Counted from the first letter of the stretch, positions 34,803 to 43,515 are shown. The stretch is 64,000 bases of DNA from Caecibacter massiliensis (GCA_900095875.1 LT608311.1:1426001-1490000), one strand, 5' to 3'. Program-made: numbers and translations. The notes: generated from the sequence alone by a model not told the origin.

Positions 34803-36740
34803 ATGACAGACAAGAAGAAGTATTTTATTACCACCCCGATTTATTATCCGAGTGCCAAACTGCATATCGGCCACACGTACTGCACGACTATTGCCGACAC
34901 CCTGGCCCGGTTCCACCGTCTCTGCGGCGACGATGTCTTTTTTACTACCGGATCCGATGAACATGGTCAGAAAATCCAGCGTGCCGCTGAAAGCAAGGGA
35001 ATGCAGCCTAAGGAATATGTTGACGGCATCGTGGCTCTTTTCAAAGAACTCTGGAAGGAACTGAACATTTCCCATGACCGCTTTATCCGTACGACTGATG
35101 CCGATCATGTCAAAGTGACGCAGGCCCTGATGCAGAAATCCTATGACAAGGGAGATATTTATAAAGGAGAATACAAAGGCTGGTACTGCACTCCCTGTGA
35201 ATCGTTCTGGCCGGAAAACAAACTGCCCGAAGGTAAACACATCTGCCCGGATTGCGGCCGCCCGCTGGAACTCGTTTCGGAAGAAGCTTATTTCCTCAAG
35301 ATGAGCAATTATACGGACCGCTGGTTGAAGTTCATCGATGAAAACCCTGATTTCATTCAGCCGGAAGCCCGCCGCAACGAAATGATTGCCTTTGTCAAAA
35401 GCGGTCTGGAAGATTTGTGTGTGTCCCGTACGTCCTTTAACTGGGGGATTCCTGTACCCTGGGACCCGAAACATGTCGTATATGTCTGGTATGATGCCTT
35501 GGCTAACTACCTGACTTCGGCCGGCTATGTATTTGATGAAAAACGCTTCAAAAAATGGTGGCCGGCAGATCTTCATCTGGTCGGTAAGGAAATTGTACGG
35601 TTCCATTCAATTATATGGCCCATTATGCTGATGAGTGCCGGTCTGCCACTGCCTAAAAAAGTATTCGGTCACGGCTGGCTGATTGTCGATGGGACGAAGA
35701 TGAGTAAATCCCTGGGCAATGTCGTCGATCCGATTCCACTGATTAAACGCTATGGCGCCGATTCACTCCGGTATTATCTGATGCGTGAAATCCGTCTCGG
35801 CCAGGATGGCAACTTCTCTCTGCCGACCTTTATCGACCGGATCAATGCCGATCTGGCCAATGACCTGGGCAATCTTCTCCATCGTACGCTGGCTATGGTT
35901 GAACAGTATGAAAATGGAGTGGCAGCCGGTCCTTCGGCTGCAGAACCGGTGGACAGCGAATTGTCCCAGATGGCTGTAGAAACTGCTAAAAAATACGAAC
36001 AGCAGATGGATGACATGAAGATTAATGACGCCCTTAACGATACATGGGCCCTGATTCATCGCAGCAATAAATATATCGATGAAACAACACCGTGGATTCT
36101 TGCCAAAGACCCGGCTAAGAAAGAACGCCTCCAGACTGTTCTGTACAATCTTCTGGAAGTACAGCGTATCATTGCCATGCTGGTAAGCCCGGTTATCCCG
36201 TCGGCTGCCGCTGAAATATGGAAACAGCTGGGACTGGGTGATTTCTCCCAGGCAATTTTAGCAGATGGTCAGGTGTGGGGCCTGTATCCGGCCGGTACGA
36301 AAGTTTGCAAGGGAGCACCTTTGTTCCCTCGGTATGATCCGAAAGAAGAAATTGCTGAAGCGGAAGAAGAAAAGAAAGCGGCCGCTGCCTGCCCTGCAGC
36401 AAAAGAACCGTTCAAAGATGAAATCAACATTGATGATTTCGGCAAAAATGATCTCCGCGTCGGCAAAATTGTAGCCTGTGAAAAAGTACCGAAAGCCAAA
36501 AAACTTCTCAAAATCCAGGTTGATCTGGGTACAGAAACCCGTCAGATTGTCAGTGGTATTTCTCTGTATTATAAGCCGGAAGACCTGATTGGTCATAATG
36601 TTATTGTCGTGACGAATCTGAAACCGGTTAAGCTGTGTGGTGTAGAATCGAAAGGAATGCTGCTGGCAGCATCGGATGGCAACGATCATCTGCAGGTCGT
36701 CTTTGTCGATGGCATGGCACCGGGAAGCCGCGTCCGCTGA
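34803..36740 (+). CDS. metG: Methionyl-tRNA synthetase with C-terminal tRNA-binding domain
   Basis: 645 residues. Class I synthetase: HIGH-type motif LHIGHTY near residue 19, zinc-site cysteines CTPCESFW and CPDCG near residues 126-148, KMSKS in GTKMSKSLGN near residue 300. The last 105 residues are a Trbp111-like OB-fold (from IDDFGKNDLRVGKIVAC to GMAPGSRVR) that helps to bind tRNA. A Lys/Glu/Ala-rich linker joins the parts. The stop codon overlaps the ATG of tatD by one base. No T-box leader was seen. Confidence 0.96.
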   Translation: MTDKKKYFITTPIYYPSAKLHIGHTYCTTIADTLARFHRLCGDDVFFTTGSDEHGQKIQRAAESKGMQPKEYVDGIVALFKELWKELNISHDRFIRTTDADHVKVTQALMQKSYDKGDIYKGEYKGWYCTPCESFWPENKLPEGKHICPDCGRPLELVSEEAYFLKMSNYTDRWLKFIDENPDFIQPEARRNEMIAFVKSGLEDLCVSRTSFNWGIPVPWDPKHVVYVWYDALANYLTSAGYVFDEKRFKKWWPADLHLVGKEIVRFHSIIWPIMLMSAGLPLPKKVFGHGWLIVDGTKMSKSLGNVVDPIPLIKRYGADSLRYYLMREIRLGQDGNFSLPTFIDRINADLANDLGNLLHRTLAMVEQYENGVAAGPSAAEPVDSELSQMAVETAKKYEQQMDDMKINDALNDTWALIHRSNKYIDETTPWILAKDPAKKERLQTVLYNLLEVQRIIAMLVSPVIPSAAAEIWKQLGLGDFSQAILADGQVWGLYPAGTKVCKGAPLFPRYDPKEEIAEAEEEKKAAAACPAAKEPFKDEINIDDFGKNDLRVGKIVACEKVPKAKKLLKIQVDLGTETRQIVSGISLYYKPEDLIGHNVIVVTNLKPVKLCGVESKGMLLAASDGNDHLQVVFVDGMAPGSRVR

Positions 36741-37516
36741 TGTTGTTTGATACACACTGTCATCTTTACGATGCAGCGTATGATGCGGACCGCCCGGCCG
36801 TGTTGGAGCGTGCCCGCGCTTCTGGCGTAGGAAGGATGCTCTGCCCGGCGACGGACCGGCAGTCTTCTGAAGCCTGCGTAGAACTGGCACGGCACTATGA
36901 CGGGATATATGCAGCGGTAGGAATCCATCCGCAGGAAGCGGGCCGCGTACAGCCTGGTGATATAGAAGCAATCCGCCGTATGGCGGAACAGGAGCCGTCT
37001 GTCGTGGCCATCGGCGAAGTGGGTCTCGATTATCATTACGACACGCCGGCACGGGACATGCAAAAAGAAATCTTCATTGAGATGATAGGTCTGGCCCGTG
37101 ATTTGGACCTTCCTATCGACATTCATGACCGGGAGGCCCACGGCGATACGATGGAAATCCTCCGTCAGTATGGAAAGGGCTTGCGCGGTGTCTTCCATTG
37201 TTATTCCGGGAGCCTGGAAATGACAACAGAACTGATCCGCATGGGGTTTTATTTTGGCTTTACCGGTACAGTCGTATTTCCTAATTCCAAGCGGGCAAAA
37301 CAGGTGGCCTCCCGGATTCCGATGGAACGCATTCTCATCGAAACGGATAGTCCCTACCTGACACCGCCGCCGTACCGGGGCAGGCGCAATGAGCCGGCCT
37401 ATGTGCGGTATGTGGCAGAGGAAATAGCCCGGCTGCGCGGCCTCGATGTAGAATACGTCATCAGTCAGACTACGGCTAATGGGTTGCAAGTATTCGGAAT
37501 AGCAGAAGATGTCTGA
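36740..37516 (+). CDS. tatD: TatD-family deoxyribonuclease
   Basis: 258 residues. Metal-dependent TIM-barrel nuclease. Motifs include FDTHCHLYD (first metal site), GIHPQEA, IGEVGLDYHYD, IDIHDREAH, FHCYSGS and ETDSPYLTPPPYRG. The ATG at 36740 shares its A with the metG stop (TGATG), so translation is coupled. Confidence 0.93.
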   Translation: MLFDTHCHLYDAAYDADRPAVLERARASGVGRMLCPATDRQSSEACVELARHYDGIYAAVGIHPQEAGRVQPGDIEAIRRMAEQEPSVVAIGEVGLDYHYDTPARDMQKEIFIEMIGLARDLDLPIDIHDREAHGDTMEILRQYGKGLRGVFHCYSGSLEMTTELIRMGFYFGFTGTVVFPNSKRAKQVASRIPMERILIETDSPYLTPPPYRGRRNEPAYVRYVAEEIARLRGLDVEYVISQTTANGLQVFGIAEDV

Positions 37517-37559
37517 ATCTCATCGGACGCCATTGGTCCGCTCAGAAAAGGAGAGTAGT

Positions 37560-37838
37560 ATGACACGAGGAAAACGGCCGGACATACGGCTGACTATTAC
37601 GGGAAAGTTAGGGAAAATAGGCTGTCACCGTGGTCATCATGTCGGTGAAACGTTTGATTATGATACCGAGCGGGGCAGGATTTGCCCTATGGCACTTCAT
37701 TGCGCCTTTCCCTATATTGACATCCTGCGCTACGGAGGCACATTGCCGGGACAGCCGGAAGGAACGGCAGAATTTTGTTGTTCCGATGCGGATGTGGCCA
37801 TGGTATTTAAAGCAGAAGTCATAAAAGAAGAGGAATAA
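37560..37838 (+). CDS. TIGR04076-family small protein
   Basis: A 92-residue protein. The order of short motifs, with CHRGHHVGETFDYD, then CPMALHCAFPYIDILRYGG and a Cys-Cys pair in TAEFCCSDADV, fits the TIGR04076 family of small Cys-containing proteins from anaerobes, whose function is unknown. Start 37560 is chosen because of the AAAGGAGAG upstream. It ends the housekeeping operon, with a terminator directly after. Confidence 0.7.
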   Translation: MTRGKRPDIRLTITGKLGKIGCHRGHHVGETFDYDTERGRICPMALHCAFPYIDILRYGGTLPGQPEGTAEFCCSDADVAMVFKAEVIKEEE

Positions 37839-37848
37839 GTCCGGATAG

Positions 37849-37890
37849 GCGGGCATACGAAACAACCCTGTTTCGTGTGCCCGCTTTTTT
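37849..37890 (+). terminator. Terminator after the tatD operon
   Basis: A 15-bp stem (37849-37863 with 37870-37884, one G-U) followed by TTTTTT. Confidence 0.92.
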
Positions 37891-37905
37891 GTTCCAGGGC
37901 AGGAT

Positions 37906-37986
37906 TTGTCTGCCATGAATCGCCGATACATCGTCCAGAGGGACCGCTTCAGGCCCACCTGGCACCGGGATGTTGCGGTTGGACAA
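37906..37986. other. Long imperfect dyad upstream of dgoD
   Basis: An 81-bp region folds on itself: TTGTC/GACAA outer arms; a 10-bp helix (37923-37932 with 37969-37978, two mismatches); CCAG/CTGG (37935-37938 with 37959-37962); and a GGACC/GGCCC tip (37941-37945 with 37952-37956, one mismatch). The loops between helices are small. Its right arm covers the -35 of the dgoD promoter. It may be an operator or an RNA element from a divergent transcript, and it also contains a 26-codon frame (from 37914) of doubtful value. Confidence 0.5.
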
Positions 37987-38001
37987 GGCAATTGATATAA
38001 T
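37973..38001 (+). promoter_or_regulatory. Sigma-70 promoter of dgoD
   Basis: TTGCGG (37973-37978) and a perfect TATAAT (37996-38001) with a 17-bp spacer. Confidence 0.7.
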
Positions 38002-38059
38002 TGGAAATGTATAAGATAATCTTATGAGTCATCTGCCAAAGGTGTGAGGAGGCGTAAAC

Positions 38060-39208
38060 ATGAAAATTCAATCGATAGAATTATTTAAGGTACCACCCCG
38101 CTGGCTCTTTTTAAAGATTACGACTGACACAGGGCTATCAGGATGGGGGGAACCTGTTATTGAAGGACGAGCTGATACGGTAGCGGCTGCTGTTACGGAA
38201 TTGGAAGAGTACCTTATCGGCAAAGAGGCAGGGCGGATTGAAGACTTGTGGAATGTATTGTACCGCGCTGGCTTTTATCGTGGCGGTCCTGTCCTGATGA
38301 GTGCCATTTCCGGTATTGAACAAGCGTTGTGGGATATTAAGGGCAAAGCCCTGGGCGTGCCCGTATACGAGCTCCTGGGCGGCGTATGCCACGATAAAAT
38401 GAAAGTATACTGCTGGATTGGCGGCGATCAGCCCGACGAAGTGCTGCAGGCGGCAAAAGAAAAATACGAACAGGGATACCGGGCTGTTAAGATGAACGGT
38501 GTTCCCAAGGTAGGTTGGATCCAGAACAACCGACAGATTGATGAAGCCGTAGCCCGTGTGGCATCTATCCGGGAAGCATTCGGGTACGATATGGATATTG
38601 CCGTCGATTTCCATGGCCGTGTCCATAAACCACTGGCTTTTACGCTCATGAAAGAACTGGAACCGTACCGTCTCCTTTTCGTCGAAGAACCGGTCCTTTG
38701 TGAAAATGAAGAAATCTTCCCCATGCTGCGGCAGCAGTTCTCTACGCCCATTGCTACAGGGGAACGGAATTATACCCGCTGGGGATTCAAGCAGATGCTG
38801 GCCCGGGGCGGTGTCGATTATATCCAGCCCGATCCCTGCCATTGCGGGGGAATCCTGGAAACGAAGAAGATTGCGGCTATGGCAGAAGCCTACGATGTAG
38901 CACTGGCTCCTCACTGCCCGCTGGGGCCGATTGCCCTTGCGGTGGCACTGCAGATTGATTTCTGCACATATAATGCGGTCATTCAGGAACAAAGCCTGGG
39001 AATCCATTATAATCAGGGATCTGACCTGCTTGATTATCTGAAAGATCCGTCCGTATTTATCTATCATCAGGGATATGTCAATCTTCTGACAAAACCAGGG
39101 CTGGGAATCGAAATAGACGAAGCAAAGGTACGGGCTGCTGCAGCCGTGGGACATCATTGGAAGAATCCCGTATGGCGCGATGAGACGGGTACCGTATTGG
39201 AATGGTAG
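38060..39208 (+). CDS. dgoD: D-galactonate dehydratase
   Basis: 382 residues, the exact length of E. coli DgoD and similar along its whole length. An enolase-superfamily enzyme that converts D-galactonate to 2-keto-3-deoxygalactonate. Conserved pieces: PPRWLFLKI at the start, WGEPVIEGRA, FYRGGPVLMSAISG, VDFHGRVHKPLA with metal ligand Asp, FVEEPV and TGERN with the other ligands, and LAPHCPLGPIALA with the catalytic His. No DgoA, DgoK or DgoT homologue is adjacent, so its partners must lie elsewhere. Confidence 0.93.
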   Translation: MKIQSIELFKVPPRWLFLKITTDTGLSGWGEPVIEGRADTVAAAVTELEEYLIGKEAGRIEDLWNVLYRAGFYRGGPVLMSAISGIEQALWDIKGKALGVPVYELLGGVCHDKMKVYCWIGGDQPDEVLQAAKEKYEQGYRAVKMNGVPKVGWIQNNRQIDEAVARVASIREAFGYDMDIAVDFHGRVHKPLAFTLMKELEPYRLLFVEEPVLCENEEIFPMLRQQFSTPIATGERNYTRWGFKQMLARGGVDYIQPDPCHCGGILETKKIAAMAEAYDVALAPHCPLGPIALAVALQIDFCTYNAVIQEQSLGIHYNQGSDLLDYLKDPSVFIYHQGYVNLLTKPGLGIEIDEAKVRAAAAVGHHWKNPVWRDETGTVLEW

Positions 39209-39323
39209 TACACGTAAAATGAGAATGGTGTATCCTGAACCAAAGATGGACCGATATATATTGTTAACAAGTAGAAAAATAGTATAACCGTGCATAGTAC
39301 AGCTGTTTCCACCGTATTACACC

Positions 39324-39352
39324 TTGATTAAATTTCAGAAATACCGTAGAAT
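39324..39352 (+). promoter_or_regulatory. Possible sigma-70 promoter of the LysR gene
   Basis: TTGATT (39324-39329) and TAGAAT (39347-39352), spacer 17 bp, 67 bp before the start codon. No other clear signal was seen in 39209-39418. Confidence 0.45.
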
Positions 39353-39418
39353 GTTCATGAGGATTACGCTTAAATTATTGATACGTATTATATTTCTAAT
39401 TGAGAGAGGAGCCGCCTC

Positions 39419-40294
39419 ATGCTAGATTTTCGTATTCATACGTTTTTGTGTGTCTGCCGCCATATGAACTATACCAAGGCTGCAGCAGAGCTGCATATCA
39501 CACAGCCGGCTGTCTCACAGCACATCCGCTACCTGGAAAATGAGTACCATGCCAAATTATTCGATTATACGGGCAAGCACCTCATTCTGACACAGGCCGG
39601 ACATATCCTTCTGGATGCAGCAGCCACTATCCGGCATGATGATCTCATCCTGAAGGAAAAACTGCAGGAACTCAGGCGCAGTACGAAAATCGTTTCCTTT
39701 GGTGCGACCCATACAATAGGCGAGTTTATGATTGTGGATAAACTGGCACAGTATCTGAGGGAAAATCAGGAAGTCCTTTTGCGGTTGGAAATCGCTGATA
39801 CGGAGCAGTTATTGCAGGAAATTAATGATGGTAAAATCGACTTTGCCATCGTCGAAGGATTTTTTGAACAGAAACAATACGAAACTATGCTGTTTTCTAA
39901 AGAACCACTCATTGCCGTATGCGGTCCGGAATTCGATGTTCCCGATGAAGTAGAGCTGACCGATCTCTTGCTAAAACGCCTTTGCGTCCGAGAACGAGGA
40001 TCCGGCTCACGGGATCTTTTGGAACGGACTTTGGCCGAATACAGCCTGTCGCTGGAAGATTTTCCATACCGGGCGGAAATTGGCAGTCCTCAGACCATCA
40101 AGGCGTTGGTACACTGCAATGCGGGATTCTCGTTTTCCTATGAGAAATCGGTGCGTGATGAATTAGCCGCAGGTACGCTTCGTAAGATTCATATCCGCAA
40201 TTTTACAGCCGAACATTCCTTTACGTTCTTATGGCGTAAGGGAAGTATGTATGGCAATACGTTCCGCGGCATGTTTGAAGCACTGAAAGATTAG
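39419..40294 (+). CDS. LysR-family transcriptional regulator
   Basis: 291 residues. The N-terminal winged helix-turn-helix reads FLCVCRHMNYTKAAAELHITQPAVSQHI; the rest is a periplasmic-binding-protein-like sensor (from about residue 90). It lies in the same direction as, and only 14 bp before, the Fe-S scaffold-like gene, so it is probably part of that operon rather than divergently placed as most LysR genes are. It presumably controls the operon in response to a small molecule. Confidence 0.9.
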   Translation: MLDFRIHTFLCVCRHMNYTKAAAELHITQPAVSQHIRYLENEYHAKLFDYTGKHLILTQAGHILLDAAATIRHDDLILKEKLQELRRSTKIVSFGATHTIGEFMIVDKLAQYLRENQEVLLRLEIADTEQLLQEINDGKIDFAIVEGFFEQKQYETMLFSKEPLIAVCGPEFDVPDEVELTDLLLKRLCVRERGSGSRDLLERTLAEYSLSLEDFPYRAEIGSPQTIKALVHCNAGFSFSYEKSVRDELAAGTLRKIHIRNFTAEHSFTFLWRKGSMYGNTFRGMFEALKD

Positions 40295-40308
40295 AAAGGA
40301 TGAATAAC

Positions 40309-41001
40309 ATGATATATTCAACAGAAGTCAAGAATATGTGCCCCGTTACTAAAGGTGCATATCATGGACCGGCCCCGATTCCCGAAGAAGGCGAATGGGT
40401 ACAGGTCAAAGAAATTAAGGATATCAGCGGTCTTACTCATGGTGTAGGCTGGTGCGCTCCCCAACAGGGAGCCTGCAAGCTGACCCTCAATGTCAAAGAC
40501 GGTATCATTGAAGAAGCTCTCGTAGAAACGATTGGTTGTTCCGGTATGACCCATTCTGCCGCCATGGCATCGGAAATACTGCCGGGAAAGACTCTTTTGG
40601 AAGCGCTCAATACGGATCTGGTCTGCGATGCTATCAACGTTGCCATGCGCCAGTTGTTCCTCCAGATCGTGTATGGCCGCAGCCAGACGGCTTTTTCTGA
40701 AGGCGGATTGCCTATCGGCGCCAGCCTGGATGATCTGGGAAAAGGTATGCGCAGCCAGACCGGGACTATGTTTGGCACAAAAGCAAAAGGGACACGTTAT
40801 CTGGAAATGACCGAAGGATATGTTACCCGTATGGCCCTGGATGAAGAAAATCAGGTCATTGGATACGAATTTATCCACCTTGGCAAAATGATGGACGCCA
40901 TTAAAAAGGGCGTAGAACCAGCTAAAGCCATGGAAGATGCTAAAGGTCATTATGGCCGTTTTGAAGAAGCTGCTTCGTATATTGATCCGAGACAGCAATA
41001 G
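40309..41001 (+). CDS. IscU/NifU-like iron-sulfur cluster scaffold-family protein
   Basis: 230 residues. The middle region aligns with IscU: VGWCAPQQGACKLTLNVKDG, then LVETIGCSGMTHSA and LPGKTLLEAL correspond to the parts around IscU Cys37 and Cys63, and Cys106 in TDLVCDAIN may be the third ligand. Five cysteines are at 11, 49, 56, 77 and 106. Compared with IscU it has about 40 extra N-terminal residues and a long C-terminal part. No iscS or sufS is adjacent, so it may be a specialised carrier for its neighbour rather than a general scaffold. Start 40309 is chosen because the AAAGGA at 40295-40300 fits it and not ATG 40300. Confidence 0.8.
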   Translation: MIYSTEVKNMCPVTKGAYHGPAPIPEEGEWVQVKEIKDISGLTHGVGWCAPQQGACKLTLNVKDGIIEEALVETIGCSGMTHSAAMASEILPGKTLLEALNTDLVCDAINVAMRQLFLQIVYGRSQTAFSEGGLPIGASLDDLGKGMRSQTGTMFGTKAKGTRYLEMTEGYVTRMALDEENQVIGYEFIHLGKMMDAIKKGVEPAKAMEDAKGHYGRFEEAASYIDPRQQ

Positions 41002-41014
41002 GAGGAACCTACAG

Positions 41015-42025
41015 ATGGAATTATTCGAAAGTTATGACAGAAGAATAGATAAAATCCTCGGCGTGCTGAAAGAATACGGCATTAAAAGCGTAGAAGAATG
41101 CCGTGATATCTGCCAGAATGCCGGCATTGATCCGTATCAGACCGTCAAGGAAATCCAGCCCATCGCCTTTGAAAATGCCGGCTGGGCATATACCGTAGGG
41201 GCGGCCATCGCCATCAGGAAGAATTGCCGTACGGCTGTTGATGCGGCTAAAGCCATCGGCATCGGCCTGCAGGCTTTCTGCATTCCCGGATCCGTCGCCG
41301 AAGACCGCAAAGTAGGGCGGGGCCATGGTAATCTGGCATCTATGCTGCTTCAGGACAGCACACAGTGCTTCTGCTTCCTGGCCGGCCATGAATCTTTTGC
41401 CGCCGCTGAAGGAGCTATCGGTATTGTCCGCAATGCCAATAAAGCGCGCAAAGTGCCACTTCGCGTTATCCTGAACGGCCTGGGTAAAGACGCGGCCCAG
41501 ATTATTTCCCGTATCAACGGCTTTACTTATGTACAGACCCAGTTTGACTATAAAACGGGAGAACTGCACATTGTCCGGGAAATTTCCTATTCCAAAGGCG
41601 AACGTTCTGCTGTCCGCTGCTTCGGTGCCGATGACGTACGTGAAGGCGTGGCTATCATGCATCATGAAGGCGTTGATGTTTCTATCACGGGGAACTCGAC
41701 GAACCCGACCCGCTTCCAGCATCCCGTTGCAGGTACGTATAAGAAAGAATGCATCGAAATGGGTAAGAAATACTTCTCCGTTGCATCTGGTGGTGGCACA
41801 GGCCGTACACTCCATCCAGATAACATGGCTGCCGGCCCAGCTTCTTACGGCATGACCGATACGATGGGCCGTATGCACAGCGATGCCCAGTTCGCTGGCT
41901 CTTCGTCCGTACCGGCTCACGTAGAAATGATGGGCTTCCTTGGCATGGGCAACAACCCCATGGTTGGCGCATCCGTAGCCGTAGCTGTCGCCGTAGAAGG
42001 TGCTGCCAAAGCAGGAAAATTCTGA
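41015..42025 (+). CDS. GGGtGRT-family protein of unknown function
   Basis: 336 residues, soluble, without signal peptide. The family is named after the motif GGGTGRT, here residues 259-265 within VASGGGTGRTLHPDN. Other conserved-looking pieces are GRGHGNLASMLLQDSTQCFCFLAGHESFAAAEGA, INGFTYVQTQFDYKTGE, TGNSTNPTRFQHPVAGTYKKEC and a Gly/Ala-rich end (MGFLGMGNNPMVGASVAVAVAVEGAAKAG). It starts 13 bp after the scaffold-like gene with GGAGGAA upstream, and a terminator follows; I recall the two genes being adjacent in other anaerobic Firmicutes. Whether it binds a cluster, nucleotide or cofactor is unknown. Confidence 0.8.
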   Translation: MELFESYDRRIDKILGVLKEYGIKSVEECRDICQNAGIDPYQTVKEIQPIAFENAGWAYTVGAAIAIRKNCRTAVDAAKAIGIGLQAFCIPGSVAEDRKVGRGHGNLASMLLQDSTQCFCFLAGHESFAAAEGAIGIVRNANKARKVPLRVILNGLGKDAAQIISRINGFTYVQTQFDYKTGELHIVREISYSKGERSAVRCFGADDVREGVAIMHHEGVDVSITGNSTNPTRFQHPVAGTYKKECIEMGKKYFSVASGGGTGRTLHPDNMAAGPASYGMTDTMGRMHSDAQFAGSSSVPAHVEMMGFLGMGNNPMVGASVAVAVAVEGAAKAGKF

Positions 42026-42051
42026 TTTATCGTAAATGATGACTCAAATGA

Positions 42052-42100
42052 ACAGGACTACCGACGAAGTCAGGTACACTTCGTTAGTAGTCCTGTTTTT
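42052..42100 (+). terminator. Terminator of the LysR/scaffold/GGGtGRT operon
   Basis: A 19-base arm (42052-42070) pairs with 42077-42095 with two non-Watson-Crick positions, then TTTTT. Confidence 0.85.
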
Positions 42101-42128
42101 GACACATAGTCTCATATTATGCTATAAT
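42099..42128 (+). promoter_or_regulatory. Sigma-70 promoter of the NlpC/P60 gene
   Basis: TTGACA (42099-42104) and TATAAT (42123-42128) with an 18-bp spacer, beginning inside the T-run of the preceding terminator. Confidence 0.8.
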
Positions 42129-42134
42129 ATATAG

Positions 42135-42285
42135 CGGATTTATAATCAATGCACAAATTCAAGCTATCCAACGAGCAGGCCTTGGCGGATAGCTTGTTTC
42201 ATACGCCATAAAGATTAGCAGTACGTCTTAAGAGCTGGAAATACGAGCTGCAGATGATTGGCAGAAATACCAGAAAGGGGATACA
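42135..42285 (+). promoter_or_regulatory. 150-nt leader of the NlpC/P60 gene with a stable hairpin
   Basis: From the predicted RNA start (about 42135) to ATG 42286. It contains AAGCTATCC (42161-42169) paired with GGATAGCTT (42187-42195), and further short repeats of AGCTG/CAGCT type near 42225-42260. The length and structure suggest an RNA-based control element, but it fits no class I can name. Confidence 0.4.
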
Positions 42286-43515
42286 ATGGCAGACATAAAA
42301 AAAATTGCAGGTCTTGCCTGCTGCATGATTTTCGTTTCTACATCTTTTGCCGGAGCCACGTTCCATCCTGGCGACAGGGGCAGCCAGGTTCTGGCAGTAC
42401 AACAGCAACTGGCCGCTGACGGCTATTCACTGACCGTTGATGGGGACTACGGGGCTGGAACGACGGAGGCAATCCGGGAGTTTCAACGGGATCATGGCCT
42501 GACGGCTGATGGCATTCTCGGCGCAGCGACCTATGCAGCCCTGATGGGATCGGCTATGCCGGATAATATGAGCAGTCATTTTGTGCAGAAAGACGCACCG
42601 GACCCAGAAGCAGCACCGGTGCAGCCTTCCCAGCTGCAGGATATCCAGCAGGCGCTGGCTGATCGGGGCTACAGTGTTGATGTGGATGGCGTATTCGGCA
42701 AAGGAACCGATGCGGCTGTCCGGTCTTTTCAAAGCAGTAATGGTCTGAATGCCGACGGTGTCATTGGCCCGGCTACTTACGAAGCACTGATGGGCCAGCC
42801 TATGCCTGCCGGACAGACAACCTTTTCCATGGCAGACCGGTTCCGGACTGATACGGCTCCAGCAGCACCGGCAGATAATAAGCCTGCTGCCTCTTTAGAA
42901 CCGGCAACGGCGTCCAACGCTATTGTGTTACTGCAGCAGGCGCTGGCCAATAATGGATATGATGTCGATGTAGACGGCGTGTTTGGCGTCGGAACGGAAA
43001 ATGCCGTCCGCAATTTCCAGGCCAGTCATGGATTGGAAGTAGATGGCGTAGCTGGCCAGGCTACGTTTTATGAACTGACTGGGAAATTCCTTCCTTCCGG
43101 TCCGCTGCGCCGCTTTGGTAACGGGGGATATGGCGGATCTACTATGGTGGCAGATAGGGCTCAGCGCCTTATGGGCATTGCCAACCAGTATATTGGCGTA
43201 CCCTATGTGTTTGGCGGAAATGATCCGTCCGGATTTGACTGCTCCGGTTTTACCCGGTATGTCTATTCGGCCGTAGGAATCGATCTGCCCCGCATGGCTG
43301 ACGAACAATACAACGTTGGGTACGATGTATCCCGTTCGTATTTGCAGCCGGGGGACCTCGTATTTTTCACGACTTATCTGCCCGGTGTTTCCCATGTAGG
43401 GATTTATATCGGAAATAACCAGTTTATCAACGCCTCCAATTCCGGGGTCAGTATTGACAGCCTGGACAGCCGCTATTGGTCCAGCCGCTATGTAGGGGCA
43501 AAACGGGTTATGTAA
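42286..43515 (+). CDS. Exported NlpC/P60 endopeptidase with three peptidoglycan-binding repeats
   Basis: 409 residues. Signal peptide (1-23, ending SFAGA). Three PG_binding_1 domains follow at about 27-88, 113-168 and 210-267, each with the pattern GxxxxVDGxxGxxTxxAxxxFQ. A C-terminal NlpC/P60 (C40) peptidase occupies about 295-405: the Cys is in FDCSGFTRYV, the His in SHVGIYIG and the third residue in FINAS. It should bind and cut murein stem peptides outside the inner membrane. Pro/Ala-rich linkers separate the domains. Confidence 0.93.
   Translation: MADIKKIAGLACCMIFVSTSFAGATFHPGDRGSQVLAVQQQLAADGYSLTVDGDYGAGTTEAIREFQRDHGLTADGILGAATYAALMGSAMPDNMSSHFVQKDAPDPEAAPVQPSQLQDIQQALADRGYSVDVDGVFGKGTDAAVRSFQSSNGLNADGVIGPATYEALMGQPMPAGQTTFSMADRFRTDTAPAAPADNKPAASLEPATASNAIVLLQQALANNGYDVDVDGVFGVGTENAVRNFQASHGLEVDGVAGQATFYELTGKFLPSGPLRRFGNGGYGGSTMVADRAQRLMGIANQYIGVPYVFGGNDPSGFDCSGFTRYVYSAVGIDLPRMADEQYNVGYDVSRSYLQPGDLVFFTTYLPGVSHVGIYIGNNQFINASNSGVSIDSLDSRYWSSRYVGAKRVM

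Noticed and set aside
37914-37994. A 26-codon frame (starting MNRRYIVQ) upstream of dgoD.
   Set aside because: It has no ribosome binding site, overlaps the dgoD promoter and is better explained by the dyad.
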